This document shows, one piece after another, positions 26,506-36,169 of a DNA stretch of 64,000 bases. Both the position numbers and the translations under genes were made by a program. The DNA comes from Nocardia terpenica (GTDB lineage Bacteria > Actinomycetota > Actinomycetes > Mycobacteriales > Mycobacteriaceae): contig NZ_JABMCZ010000005.1 of assembly GCF_013186535.1 (NCBI RefSeq), positions 1,488,001-1,552,000 on the forward strand, in the 5' to 3' direction. Position 1 is the first letter of the stretch; the number at the start of each line of letters is the position of its first letter. The notes below the pieces were generated by a model. That model searched no databases. It saw nothing but the letters and a program-made list of their open reading frames with translations, and was not told the origin of the DNA.

Positions 26506-29500
26506 TCATAAGGAACTCGCAGTGAGGTCCGTGAGCAACCGCACCACACCGCCCGCGGCCAGGCTGAATCGCTTGCCTCGGTATTCGATGTCGATCGGCG
26601 GCGAATCTCCGGGTTCGGAGGCGACCTCGACCAGTTCCGCGCCGATGCGGAGGGTCAGGCGGTGGCCGCGGTAGGTGATCGGGAAGGTCAGGGTGCCGAG
26701 GGTTGGTGGCCAGTGGGGGTTGAGGATCAGGCGGTCGTCGCGGATTTCCAGGCCGGTGAAGCAGCGCTGGAGGAGGTCGATGCTGCCGGCCATGGCGGCG
26801 AGGTGGATGCCTTCGGCGGTGGTGCCGCCCTGGATGTCGGTGACGTCGGATTCCAGGACGGTGGTGAAGAAGTCCAGGGCGTGGTCGCGGTTGGCGCGGG
26901 CGAGGACCCAGGCGTGGACGACGGCGCTGAGGGTCGAGCCGTGGGAGGTGCGGGCCAGATAGTAGTCGACGGTGCGGGGGATCATGTCGCCGGGAAGGTC
27001 GTAGCCCATGTGCCCCAGTAGATCTCGTAGTTCGTCGGCGGACAGCAGGTAGAACAGCATGAGGACGTCGGCTTGTTTGGCGGCGCGGTAGCGGTTGACG
27101 TCGTCGCCCTCGGCCTCCAGGATGCGGTCCAGGCGTTGGATGTCGCCGTAGCGGTGGTGGTAGTCGTCCCAATCCAGTTCGGCCAGTTCGTGATACCCGG
27201 CGAACTGACTGATCACCTCGTCATGGAAGGGCACGAACAAGCGATCGGCGACCTCGTTCCAGTGCGCGCGTTCGGCGGGTGTGATGCGCAGGGACTGTAG
27301 GAGTTCGGCGCGCGTGCGCGGTGCGAGGAGATGCAGGGCTTCGTGGGCACGGCGAATCACCCACGAGGCCATGACATTCGTGTACGCGTTGTCGTCGATG
27401 CCGTCGTAGGGTGCGTGTGGATAGCCGGAATGGAACTCGTCCGGGCCGATGACTCCGCGCAGGTGATAGCGATCGTCGGCGGGGTCGTACGTGGCGCTGC
27501 TCGCCCAGAAGCGGGCGATCTCCACCAGCAGCTCGGTTCCGATGTCGGCCAGGAACTCTCGGTCGCCGGTCACCTGGTAGTACTGCCATGCGGTGTGGGC
27601 GACGGCGATTCCGGCGTGGTGCGCGCGGCGGCTGGGGTCCGGATTCCAGTGTCCGGAGCGGGGATTCAGGTGCAGCCGCTGGCTCTCCTCGCGGCCGTCG
27701 CTGCCGGACTGCCACGGGAAAAGCGCTCCGGCGCAGCCGTTCTCGCGGGCCAGGCGGCGGGCTTCGGGGAGTCGGCGGTACCGATAGTGCAGCAGCGCCC
27801 GAGTGAGAGCGGGAAAGCGGAGATCCAGCACCGGAAGAACGAACAGCTCGTCCCAGAACACGTGGCCGCGATACGCCTCACCGTGCAGGCCGCGGGCCGG
27901 GACGCCGACATCGAGGTCGATGGTGTGCGGGGACAGCGTCTGGGCCAGATGCAGCAGATGCAGTCGCAGGGTGCGGGCGGCGGTGGCGCTGCTGTCCAGG
28001 TCGATGCGCAGCCGTCCCCACAGGCTCTCCCACGCCGCGGCGTGGTCGGCGAGCAGGTCGTCGAATTCGCCGACTCGATCCAGCAGGCGCACCGCCTGGT
28101 CTTCGGGAGCGGACACCGCGTGGTCGCGGCCGGTGACGACGGCGGCGAATTTGGTCACCGCGACCGTCTCCCCCATGCCGACGACGACGTCGGTGTCATG
28201 CCCGAACGATCCGGACTCGTCGACGGATCGTGCTGTCGCCATGACCTTTTCGGTGCCGTCCTGCACGATGGTGCGGGCCGCGACCGCGAGCGCGACATGC
28301 GACTGGTTGGTACCGACGACCGTCACCACGGTCCGCGAGCCGGGCCGGAAGACGATCGGCGCAGTGAGATGATCGCAGGCCAGGTCGCGGTAGCGCGCCA
28401 CCAGCGCATTACGCACGTCGGTGTCGACGACCGAGCGGACCGTGATCCGCCCGTGCCAATTCTCCGCCGTGACAGTGGTTTCCATCGCGCACAGGTGCGG
28501 TTCGTGCATGGCCGCAACGCGGCGCTGAGTGACGGCGGCGAGCCGCCCGTCGCCGTCGCGGTAACGGAACCGCCGGGTCAGCACGGCCCGGCGCAGATCG
28601 AATTCCTGCCGGTAGAACAGGATCTCGACGGAATCGATGTCGAACCAGTCCCCGCCGTCGACGCGCCAGGTCACCGGCAGCCAGTTCGGCATGTTGACCA
28701 GGCTTTCGTTGGCGACGGCCTGCCCGGCGATCACATCGGTGAGCCGATTGTAGATACCGGCAATGTAGGTGCCCGGGTAATGATGTTCTCCGGCGCGAGA
28801 TTCGGGTGCGGCACCGCGGGTGGCGAGATAACCGTTGCCCACGGTGCACAGCGCCTCGCGCAGTCGTTCGGTGGCCGGATCGTAGCCGTCGTAGGCCAAC
28901 ACCCAGGACTCGGTCACGTGCGAGGTGGTTCCGTCCGCGAGGTAGGCGACGACGCGATCGAGCAGATCGCGCACCCGAGCGGGACTGTCCACCGCGAAAT
29001 GGGCGGCGGTGCGCCGGTCACCGGAGTCGGGATGGCGCACCATGACCGGTATTCCATCGGCGGTGACGGCGTCGAAGGCATCCTCATCGGTGAGGTCATC
29101 ACCTATATAGAGTGGGACAACAGGTTTCGCGAGATGGTCCAGGATCCAGCCCACCGCCTTGCCCTTGTCCCAGTCGATATCGGGACGCAGCTCGACGACC
29201 TTGCGGCCGTGGGTGATCCGCAGACCCGCTCGGCTTCGGGCAGCGTGCGCGGCGGCCGAGACAGCGGCGACCTGCCGGGCGGGGACCCCACGATAGTGAA
29301 TTGCCACCGCAAATCGCTTGTGCTCCACTCGCACTCCCGGAATGTCACGCAGGGCGTCGCCGAGCTCGGCGGCAGCGGCGGCCAAGGCGGATGCGGAACT
29401 CGCCCCCGCGTCGTGGACGTGCACGGTCCCCTCGGGGTCCAGCAGTTCGAAGCCGTGGCTGCCCACGTACCAGATCCCGGGTACTCCCACCCTGGTGCGG

Positions 29501-30483
29501 AGGTCGTCGAGATCGCGGCCGCTGATGATCGCGACCGGGCAGTGTGCGACCAGGCGGGCGAGGGCGTCGGCGGCTCCATCCACCAACCTGGCGGTGTCGG
29601 GGGCGGCGACGATGTCCGACAGGGTGCCGTCGAAATCCAGGAGCACGGCCGGGGTGTCGGCGTCGAGCCGGTCGGCGATGCGCCACCAGGACGAGGACGC
29701 ATCCGGCACCTCCGACATGCGGCGAAACCCGTTGCGCACCTCGATCTCTGCGAGATCGGCGACGACGACGTCCGCGCCGTGCTCGAGCAGGCGACCGGCA
29801 TGGCCGACCCGGTCGACGCCGACGACCAGCCCGAACCCGCCGCTTCTCCCGGCCGCGACCCCGGCCTCGGCGTCCTCGACGACAACGGTCCGCTCGGGGT
29901 CGGCGTGCAGGCGGAGCGCGGCCTCGAACATCGTGGCCGGATCGGGTTTGCCCGGGAGACGGAGGATTTCGGCATCCAGCCCGTCGACCCGAACGGCGAA
30001 CAGGTCACCGATCCCGGCCGCCTCCAGCACCCGGGCGCAGTTGCGGCTGGCCGAGAAGACGGCCGTGCCGATGCCCGCGCCTCGTAGTGTCCGGACCAGT
30101 GCCACCGTGGAGGCGAAGGCCGGGACGCCTTCGCGGGCAATGCGTTCCAGGAACAGCTGATCCTTGCGGTTGCCCAGCCCGCACACCGTCTGCGCGTCGC
30201 CGGGATCGGCCGGTTCCCCATCGGGTAGTGAAATACCCCGGGAGGCAAGGAAATCGGCGACCCCGCTGTACCGGGGCTTGCCGTCGACGTGGCGTTCGTA
30301 GTCGAGCATGGTGAAGGGCGCGGTGTTCTCGCCGGGTGCGGACGTGCGCGCGGCGAGGAAGGCGTCGAACAGTTCGGTCCAGGCGGCGGCATGGCGGGTG
30401 GCGCTGTCGGTGACGACGCCATCCATATCGAACAGGACCGCGTCGCAGCGGCGGCCATCGATCGCTACCGTGGGGGCGTTCAT
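26506..30483 (-). CDS. otsB1: Trifunctional-type fusion: HAD phosphatase / trehalose-phosphatase / GH65 (OtsB1, Rv2006-like)
   Basis: A 1325-aa protein matching the size and layout of M. tuberculosis OtsB1 (Rv2006). Domains in order: beta-phosphoglucomutase-like HAD (about 12-250; FDMDGVVTDSATRH); trehalose-6-phosphate phosphatase-like HAD (about 275-520; LLDFDGTLSDI, ISGRDLDDL, YIGDDLTDEDAF); and glycoside hydrolase family 65 (about 545-1315; HVFWDELFVLPVL, GVIGPDEFHSGYPHAPYDG with the catalytic Glu). GH65 enzymes are trehalose, maltose or kojibiose phosphorylases or hydrolases, so a trehalose recycling role is plausible: phosphorolysis gives beta-glucose-1-phosphate, the substrate of a beta-phosphoglucomutase. 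Divergent from an acg gene with a DosR-like box between. Confidence 0.88.
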   Translation of the reverse strand: MNAPTVAIDGRRCDAVLFDMDGVVTDSATRHAAAWTELFDAFLAARTSAPGENTAPFTMLDYERHVDGKPRYSGVADFLASRGISLPDGEPADPGDAQTVCGLGNRKDQLFLERIAREGVPAFASTVALVRTLRGAGIGTAVFSASRNCARVLEAAGIGDLFAVRVDGLDAEILRLPGKPDPATMFEAALRLHADPERTVVVEDAEAGVAAGRSGGFGLVVGVDRVGHAGRLLEHGADVVVADLAEIEVRNGFRRMSEVPDASSSWWRIADRLDADTPAVLLDFDGTLSDIVAAPDTARLVDGAADALARLVAHCPVAIISGRDLDDLRTRVGVPGIWYVGSHGFELLDPEGTVHVHDAGASSASALAAAAAELGDALRDIPGVRVEHKRFAVAIHYRGVPARQVAAVSAAAHAARSRAGLRITHGRKVVELRPDIDWDKGKAVGWILDHLAKPVVPLYIGDDLTDEDAFDAVTADGIPVMVRHPDSGDRRTAAHFAVDSPARVRDLLDRVVAYLADGTTSHVTESWVLAYDGYDPATERLREALCTVGNGYLATRGAAPESRAGEHHYPGTYIAGIYNRLTDVIAGQAVANESLVNMPNWLPVTWRVDGGDWFDIDSVEILFYRQEFDLRRAVLTRRFRYRDGDGRLAAVTQRRVAAMHEPHLCAMETTVTAENWHGRITVRSVVDTDVRNALVARYRDLACDHLTAPIVFRPGSRTVVTVVGTNQSHVALAVAARTIVQDGTEKVMATARSVDESGSFGHDTDVVVGMGETVAVTKFAAVVTGRDHAVSAPEDQAVRLLDRVGEFDDLLADHAAAWESLWGRLRIDLDSSATAARTLRLHLLHLAQTLSPHTIDLDVGVPARGLHGEAYRGHVFWDELFVLPVLDLRFPALTRALLHYRYRRLPEARRLARENGCAGALFPWQSGSDGREESQRLHLNPRSGHWNPDPSRRAHHAGIAVAHTAWQYYQVTGDREFLADIGTELLVEIARFWASSATYDPADDRYHLRGVIGPDEFHSGYPHAPYDGIDDNAYTNVMASWVIRRAHEALHLLAPRTRAELLQSLRITPAERAHWNEVADRLFVPFHDEVISQFAGYHELAELDWDDYHHRYGDIQRLDRILEAEGDDVNRYRAAKQADVLMLFYLLSADELRDLLGHMGYDLPGDMIPRTVDYYLARTSHGSTLSAVVHAWVLARANRDHALDFFTTVLESDVTDIQGGTTAEGIHLAAMAGSIDLLQRCFTGLEIRDDRLILNPHWPPTLGTLTFPITYRGHRLTLRIGAELVEVASEPGDSPPIDIEYRGKRFSLAAGGVVRLLTDLTASSL

Positions 30484-30552
30484 ACTTCGAGCGTGCTCGG
30501 GAATCGTTACGCCCGATAGGGGCTCCGGTACGAACGACAGGGGTCTGGTGCC

Positions 30553-30566
30553 GGGACCAAAGACTC
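30553..30566. promoter_or_regulatory. DosR/DevR-like box between otsB1 and acg
   Basis: GGGACCAAAGACTC, i.e. GAGTCTTTGGTCCC on the other strand, close to the mycobacterial DosR consensus GGGACTTTNGGCCC. It lies 36 bp before the acg start and 70 bp before otsB1, placed to serve both. Confidence 0.5.
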
Positions 30567-30601
30567 TGCGTTCCCGGCATGGCGGTTCCTACTGTCAGTC
30601 C

Positions 30602-31615
30602 ATGACCAGCGTGCCTCCCGGCGACATCATCGAACAGGCCGTCCGATCGGCCGGTCGCGCACCGTCACTGCACAATGCGCAGCCGTGGCGATGGGTGTTC
30701 GAACAGGATCGGCTGCGCTTGTACGCGGTGCGCGAGCGGATGCTGCCCGGCGCCGATACCACCGGCCGCCAGATGATCCTCGGCTGCGGTATCGCGCTGG
30801 ATCATCTGCGGGTGGCGTCGGCGGCACTCGGCTGGCGCACCCTCGTCGCCTACCTCCCCGACCCGAATCGGCGTGACCATCTCGCCACCGTCCGGTTCGT
30901 GCCCACCCGAGCAGTGACCGGCATCGACCGGGAACGGGCCGAGGCGATCGAACGGCGCCGCACCAACCGGCTCCCGTTCGGCGCTCCCCCGCACTGGGAC
31001 GACACCGAGGCCGCGCTGCGGACCGCGCTCGACCCCGAGGACGCCGCGCTCACGGTCCTCGCCGAGAACTGCCGTCCGGCGCTGACGCACGCCTCGCAGC
31101 TGACCCGCGCACTGCGCCGCTTCGATAGCGAGTACCAGATCGAGCTGCGTTGGTGGACAGGACATCTCAGCGATACCGCAGGTGTTCCGCCCACGGCGTT
31201 GCTGACCGCCGACGAACAGCAGCGCGTCCCGGTCGGCCGCGCCTTCCCCACCACGGGCGCCGAACCCCGGCACCCGCGGATCGAGGCCGATCGCTCCCGC
31301 ATCCTCGTCCTGTCCACTCCCACCGACGGCCACCTCGATCTGCTCCGCTGTGGCGCGGCCCTGTCCACGCTGCTGCTGGAATGCACTCGATCCGGATACG
31401 CCACCTGCCCGCTCACGCACCTGACCGAGTTCCCGCGCAGCCGCACCGTCGTGCGGAATCTGATTGAGGCCGTCGGTCTGCCGCAGGTCCTCGTGCGCGT
31501 CGGCGCGGTACCGGAATCCGCCGACCGCCCGCCCTCGACGCCGCGGCTACCGCTCGCCGACATCCTGCATATCGTCGAGCGGCCCGCGGACGACGAGCCC
31601 GCCCAAGCTCTCTAG
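30602..31615 (+). CDS. Acg-family nitroreductase-like protein (Rv2032/Rv3131 type)
   Basis: A 337-aa double-length nitroreductase-fold protein of the Acg family, DosR-controlled in mycobacteria and thought to bind FMN without known turnover. Seen: N-terminal VRSAGRAPSLHNAQPWRWVF, MLPGADTTGRQMILGCGIAL, DSEYQIELRWWTGHLSDTAG and the closing LLLECTRSGYATCPLTHLTE. Strongly similar to the second copy at 41042. Start ATG 30602 is chosen because the family begins here; the upstream extension is not conserved. A DosR-like box lies at 30553. Confidence 0.88.
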   Translation: MTSVPPGDIIEQAVRSAGRAPSLHNAQPWRWVFEQDRLRLYAVRERMLPGADTTGRQMILGCGIALDHLRVASAALGWRTLVAYLPDPNRRDHLATVRFVPTRAVTGIDRERAEAIERRRTNRLPFGAPPHWDDTEAALRTALDPEDAALTVLAENCRPALTHASQLTRALRRFDSEYQIELRWWTGHLSDTAGVPPTALLTADEQQRVPVGRAFPTTGAEPRHPRIEADRSRILVLSTPTDGHLDLLRCGAALSTLLLECTRSGYATCPLTHLTEFPRSRTVVRNLIEAVGLPQVLVRVGAVPESADRPPSTPRLPLADILHIVERPADDEPAQAL

Positions 31616-31637
31616 CGGGCTACCGCGGGGCGTGGGA

Positions 31638-31711
31638 GGGAGCGCGAGCAGGTGGGAGACATAGTCCTCGACGGTCTTCTCCGCCAGCCACATTCGCTCA
31701 CCGATCGCTGG
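31638..31711 (-). pseudogene. Fragment of a DevR/NarL-type response regulator HTH
   Basis: The minus strand encodes IGERMWLAEKTVEDYVSHLL, nearly the same as the recognition helix of the intact DevR at 55524 (IAERMFLAEKTVKNYVSRLL). Receiver domain and the rest of the HTH are missing and the frame goes into unrelated sequence. A decayed duplicate of devR or a relative. Confidence 0.55.
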
Positions 31712-31845
31712 GCCGCCAGCCCGAAAGAAAAACATATCGCGATGATTGTCGCGCTAGGGCACGGCGCAGAGACTCAACCAGCTCGGGTGCTGTGGGTCCA
31801 ACACTATCGACTGCTTGCCGAGATTGCGGGCCACGCCGAAGGTGG

Positions 31846-32240
31846 TCAAATGGCGGGGCCAGCGGGCGCGGGCGATGGCGACTCGCAGCCGGTGTCCGGC
31901 GCGACACCCGCGGCGGCAAGTTCGCTTTCGGCCATTCGGTGAAACCGCCTGTGCCATGCATCAATGGCCGGGGACAGGGAGGTCCGTGCATGCGCGGTGG
32001 TAATCAGTCGGTGCTCCCGTTGGAGGGCGTCGACCACCCAGAGGAGGCGGTCGGCCGATTGTTTCGGCGACTGCGGTCTCGAGCACCGCGACCAGCAACT
32101 CGTCCTTGTCCTGGAAGTACCAGTACGCGGTGTTGCCCGTGATTCCCGCCGCTTTCGCGATGGTGGCCATGGTCGTGGATTCGTAGCCTTCCGTCGCGAA
32201 CAGGCGCCGGGCAACCGCGACGATTCCGGGGCATGCCGGG
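31846..32240 (-). pseudogene. TetR family regulator, frameshifted
   Basis: One frame reads GIVAVARRLFATEGYESTTM then MATIAKAAGITGNTAYWYFQ DKDELLVAVLETAVAET (TetR HTH). Near 32055 the frame shifts and the next reads SADRLLWVVDALQREHRLIT through ESELAAAGVAPD to the stop at 31846. No in-frame start is seen at the 5' end either. Inactive remnant beside the DevR fragment. Confidence 0.6.
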
Positions 32241-32464
32241 CATCGTAGCCATCGTCCTAACCGCCCGATCCGTGCGCAGACCTGTCACGGCCAGCACCTA
32301 CCGCGCCGGATTCGCCCTGGCCGTCGTCATCGAATGACCGAAGGGAGTGACGGCGAGTGTCACGGTCCGGCCGGTGCGCCGTTGCCCATGACCTCCGACC
32401 GGCGGGCCACGCCCACCGAGACGATCCAGTGTTGTTGAACTCTCGACGGTCTCGGCTCGTCGGC

Positions 32465-33067
32465 TCACTGCGGTTGGTGGGCGGCGCGCAGCAGTGAGAT
32501 CCGTTCGGCGCGTTCGCGTTCCTCGAGTGCGATCTCGAGTGCGGTGAGTGCGGATCGGAGTGCGGGGATGCGGCGGTGGCGCAGGGCTTGGGCGCGGACC
32601 CGGGTGGCGGCGAGTTCGCGTTCCACCGCGTACACGGCCGCCAGTGCGGCGGCGTGTTCCGCGGCGGCGATCAGTGCGTCGGCGTGCGCGGCACGCGCAT
32701 GCAGCAGAACCGTTGTGCCGCCGATCGGCTCGTCGCGGGGCACCGTGCACCGCACGGCGTCCGGGTAGCGCACCCCGGCCGACATCGCGAGGTCGACGGT
32801 GATCTCGGCGCGCCCGCGTGCGGCAGCCAGTATCAATGATCGTTGCCCGCCCGCGAGCAGCGCCCGCAGCTGCCAGGTCCGCGCCGCCGTGCAGGCCGCT
32901 GCCCAGGCGTCCCCGGTGCGCGCGGATCGCTCGCGCAGCCGCCGGTGCTGCCGTTCGAGAATCGTGCGTTTGCGTTCCAGCAGCGACAGCGCCGAGTCGG
33001 CCACGGCGATGCGGTCCCGGAGCCAGACCCGCCCGGCGCGTCCGGGCGGAATTCGTAACGCCGCCAT
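32465..33067 (-). CDS. atpD: V/A-type ATPase subunit D (central stalk)
   Basis: A 200-aa subunit D: the coiled-coil rotor shaft inserted in the A3B3 head. Seen: N-terminal PGRAGRVWLRDRIAVADSAL with SLLERKRTIL, the signature of the family, and a C-terminal helix rich in Arg/Glu (AVERELAATRVRAQALRHRR). Starts 2 bp after the stop of the B subunit gene and is the last gene of the operon. Length is normal. Should not be confused with F-type atpD (beta). Confidence 0.9.
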   Translation of the reverse strand: MAALRIPPGRAGRVWLRDRIAVADSALSLLERKRTILERQHRRLRERSARTGDAWAAACTAARTWQLRALLAGGQRSLILAAARGRAEITVDLAMSAGVRYPDAVRCTVPRDEPIGGTTVLLHARAAHADALIAAAEHAAALAAVYAVERELAATRVRAQALRHRRIPALRSALTALEIALEERERAERISLLRAAHQPQ

Positions 33068-33068
33068 G

Positions 33069-34448
33069 TCAACTCATCTCGTGTGCGTCGAGCAACTCGT
33101 CCGGCAGCATGGTGAGGGCCGCACGCGGTAATCGGGTGAGCGCCTGCCACGCCCGGTCGAGGGTGTCGTCGAGATCGCGGCATTCGCCGACGCCCTGATC
33201 GACCAGTTCGGTGGTGAAGGCGTCCGCGAATTCCAGGTGGGCGCGGTCGATTTCGGTCAGCGCCCCGGTGCCGATCAGCTCGCTCAATTCCCGCACCTGC
33301 CGGGCGCGCGCCAGCGCGGACAGCAGCTGCGCGGCGACGGCGGGATGGTCGGCGCGGGTACGGCCCGCACCGGTGCCGTGGCGCATGAGCCGCGACAGCG
33401 ACGACAGCGCGTCCACCGGCGGATAGGTTCCGCGCGCCTGCTGTTCGGCCGACAGCACGATCTGCCCTTCGGTGATGTAGCCGGTGAGATCGGGTACCGG
33501 GTGGGTGATGTCGCCGCCGGGCATGGTCAGCACCGGGACCACGGTGATCGATCCGGTCCGTCCGCGAATGCGCCCGCAGCGCTCGTACAGTGAGGCGAGG
33601 TCGCTGTACAGGTAGCCGGGATAGCCTCGGCGGCTGGGGATTTCGCCGCGCGCGGCGGACACCTCGCGCAATGCCTCGGCGTAGTTGGTCATATCGGCGA
33701 GCACCACAAGCACGTGCCGTCCGCCCGGCTCGCCGAAGGCCAGGTGCTCGGCGATCGTCAGCGCCGCCCGGGGTGTGAGCAGCCTTTCCACGACCGGATC
33801 GTCGGCCAGGTTCAGCAGCAGCACCAATTCGCCCGCGGCACTGCGCTCGTCGAGCGCGTCGCGGACATAGTCGGCGTCGGCGTGGGTGAGCCCCATGGTG
33901 GCGACTACCACGCAGAACGGGTCGTCTCCGGTGCTGGACTGGGCCGCGATCTGGCAGGCCAGCCGCAGGTGCGGCAGTCCCGGCGCCGAGAAGACCGGCA
34001 GCTTCTGCCCGCGCACGACGGTGGTGAGCGCGTCGATCACCGAAATTCCGGTGCGGATCGGATCGGCCGGTGGCTCCCGACGCATCGGATTGAGCGGTGC
34101 TCCCGATACCGGCATCCGTGGGCCGAGCACCGGCGGTCCCTCGTCCAGCGGCACGCCGCGCCCGTTGCACACCCGCCCCAGCCAGCCGTCCCCGACGGGG
34201 ATATCGAAAGGCGCACCGGCGAATTCGACGACGGTGCGATCCGGGTCCATGCCCGCGGTGCCTTCCAGCATTTCCACGACGGCCACGTCGTCGGCCACGT
34301 CGAGCACGATCCCGTGGCGGCGCTCACCACCGGCGAGCTCGATGCGGACGGACTCGTCCCACCGCACCTCGCCGACGCCGGAGACCATCAGCAGCGGCCC
34401 GCGCAGCTCCTGGACCGTCGTGTATCGAATCCATTCGGCCGCGGTCAT
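33069..34448 (-). CDS. atpB: V/A-type ATPase subunit B (non-catalytic nucleotide-binding)
   Basis: 459-aa regulatory B subunit. Seen: RRHGIVLDVADDVAVVEMLE, GISVIDALTTVVRGQKLPVF and FSAPGLPHLRLACQI. The Walker A is replaced by SAPGLPH, as is normal for B subunits. LADMTNYAEALREVSAAR and YLYSDLASLYERCGR match the conserved interface with subunit A. ATG 34448 overlaps the stop of the A gene (ATGA), so the two are translationally coupled. Confidence 0.92.
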   Translation of the reverse strand: MTAAEWIRYTTVQELRGPLLMVSGVGEVRWDESVRIELAGGERRHGIVLDVADDVAVVEMLEGTAGMDPDRTVVEFAGAPFDIPVGDGWLGRVCNGRGVPLDEGPPVLGPRMPVSGAPLNPMRREPPADPIRTGISVIDALTTVVRGQKLPVFSAPGLPHLRLACQIAAQSSTGDDPFCVVVATMGLTHADADYVRDALDERSAAGELVLLLNLADDPVVERLLTPRAALTIAEHLAFGEPGGRHVLVVLADMTNYAEALREVSAARGEIPSRRGYPGYLYSDLASLYERCGRIRGRTGSITVVPVLTMPGGDITHPVPDLTGYITEGQIVLSAEQQARGTYPPVDALSSLSRLMRHGTGAGRTRADHPAVAAQLLSALARARQVRELSELIGTGALTEIDRAHLEFADAFTTELVDQGVGECRDLDDTLDRAWQALTRLPRAALTMLPDELLDAHEMS

Positions 34449-36169
34449 ACCAGCCTCGCCAGCCGGGTGAGCAGCATGTCTCGCCGCTGCGCGACCGCCT
34501 CGGTGTCGTCCGGTCCCGCCGCCTCTCGGGCGCGGACCAGGGGACCGAAGTCGACGGCCTCGACGCGTTCGGGAGCGATACCGGTGGCGGCCAGTTCCCG
34601 GCAGCGGTCGATCACCGTCAGCAGGGCCTCCACCAGGGCGACCGTCTTGGTCATGGAGCAGTGGGCATCGTTGGGCGACAACGCGTTCTGCTGCAACACG
34701 CCCTCGCGCAGCAGGCGGCCCGCCAGCACCACCATGCGCTGATCGGGAGGCAGGGTGTCCAGCCCCACCAGTTCGGTCAGGGCGGCGAGCCGATCGGCCT
34801 CGGCGAGCAGGCCCACGATCCGGCCGCGGCGCTGCGCCCAGTCGAGGTCGCCCGCGGCGGCGTATCCGGCCGCGACCGCGTCGACATCGTGGGAGAACGA
34901 CGCCGCCCACGACAGCGCGGGATAGTGCCGGGCGTAGGCCAGGTCCCGGTCCAGGGTCCAGCGGCAGCGCACGAATCGTTCGGTGTGCGCGGTGACCGGT
35001 TCGGACAGGTCTCCACCCGGAGGCGACACCGCGCCGACGATCGTGACCGAGCCCACCGAATCGTTCGATGTCGTTACCGCCCCGGCGCGTTCGTAGAAGG
35101 CGGCCAGGGCCGAGGCCAGATCCGCGGGATACCCCTCCTCGGCGGGCAACTCGCCGGTCCGGGAGGCGAACTCCCGCAACGCTTCCGCCCACCGGGAGGT
35201 CGAATCGGCGATCACCACCGTGTGGTAGCCCATGTCCCGGAAGTATTCGGCGACGGTGACGCCGGTGTAGACGCTGGCCTCGCGCGCCATCATCGGCATA
35301 TTGGAGGTGTTGGCGATGACCACGGTCCGGTCGGCCAGGCGTCCGCCGGTGCGCGGGTCGGTCAGGGCGAACATCTCGCCCATGATCTCGGCCATCTCGT
35401 TGCCCCGCTCCCCGCACCCGACGTAGACGATGACATCGGCGTCGCACCATTTGGCCACCTGTTGCAGCAGCATCGTCTTGCCGGTGCCGAATCCGCCCGG
35501 CACTGCGACCGTTCCGCCCTTGGTGACCGGGAAGAGCAGATCGACCGCGCGCTGACCGGTGTGCAGGGGATCGAGCGTGCCGCGGCGACCGCGCACCGGT
35601 CGCGGCGTGCGCACGGGCCAGTACTGTTCGGCGGCAATCGGAAGACCCGCCACCACCGCCACGGTGTCGGCGGCGGCGTATTCGCCCTCGGCGGCAATCG
35701 AATCCACCCGACCGGCGCTCGACGGCGGGACCAGCACCCGGTACTCCACCGGTCCGCTGCCGTCGAGCACGCCCAGCACGCTGCCCGGGCCCACCTCGTC
35801 CCCGGCCGAAACCCTCGGCCGGAACAGCCGACGCGTGTTCCCGGTGTGTGAGTAGCCGCCGGGGAGCAACCATGTCCCGGCGTTCGCCAAAGGCCGTAGC
35901 AGTCCGTCGAATACGCCGCCGAGCAGATCCGGAGCCAGCCGCGCCGACAAGGGGCGGCCCGACGGTGTCACTGCCGCACCCGGGCCGAGACCGCCCGAGT
36001 ATTCGAACGCCTGCACCGTCACCCGGCCGTCGCGGATGCCGACCACCTCGGCCGGTATGGCGTCGTCGCCGAGGGCGACCAGGTCGTTCATTGCCGCGCC
36101 CGGGAAGTTCGTCACCTCCACCAGCGGGCCGGAGACGCGGCGGACGCGAGGTGCGGGTGTGTCGTTCAT
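34445..36169 (-). CDS. atpA: V/A-type ATPase catalytic subunit A
   Basis: 574-aa catalytic subunit. Seen: N-terminal RVRRVSGPLVEVTNFPGAAM; the non-homologous bulge unique to A subunits (PLANAGTWLLPGGYSH); Walker A GGFGTGKTMLLQQVAKW; the catalytic Glu in GCGERGNEMAEIM; Walker B VVIADSTSRWAEALRE. The P-loop has Thr where eukaryotic V-ATPases carry a redox-sensitive Cys. Distinguished from F-type beta by the bulge and gene order. Start overlaps the E stop and its stop overlaps the B start (ATGA at both ends). Confidence 0.94.
   Translation of the reverse strand: MNDTPAPRVRRVSGPLVEVTNFPGAAMNDLVALGDDAIPAEVVGIRDGRVTVQAFEYSGGLGPGAAVTPSGRPLSARLAPDLLGGVFDGLLRPLANAGTWLLPGGYSHTGNTRRLFRPRVSAGDEVGPGSVLGVLDGSGPVEYRVLVPPSSAGRVDSIAAEGEYAAADTVAVVAGLPIAAEQYWPVRTPRPVRGRRGTLDPLHTGQRAVDLLFPVTKGGTVAVPGGFGTGKTMLLQQVAKWCDADVIVYVGCGERGNEMAEIMGEMFALTDPRTGGRLADRTVVIANTSNMPMMAREASVYTGVTVAEYFRDMGYHTVVIADSTSRWAEALREFASRTGELPAEEGYPADLASALAAFYERAGAVTTSNDSVGSVTIVGAVSPPGGDLSEPVTAHTERFVRCRWTLDRDLAYARHYPALSWAASFSHDVDAVAAGYAAAGDLDWAQRRGRIVGLLAEADRLAALTELVGLDTLPPDQRMVVLAGRLLREGVLQQNALSPNDAHCSMTKTVALVEALLTVIDRCRELAATGIAPERVEAVDFGPLVRAREAAGPDDTEAVAQRRDMLLTRLARLV

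Noticed and set aside
27331..30087. Long plus-strand open frame of 918 codons opposite otsB1
   Set aside because: Antisense shadow of a GC-rich gene; composition and content are not protein-like, and otsB1 has full domain support.
33069..36169. A and B subunits as F-type ATP synthase beta/alpha
   Set aside because: The A-specific bulge, the non-canonical B loop, and adjacent D, E, F, K, I, C subunits identify the V/A type; no F-type delta, gamma or epsilon genes are present.
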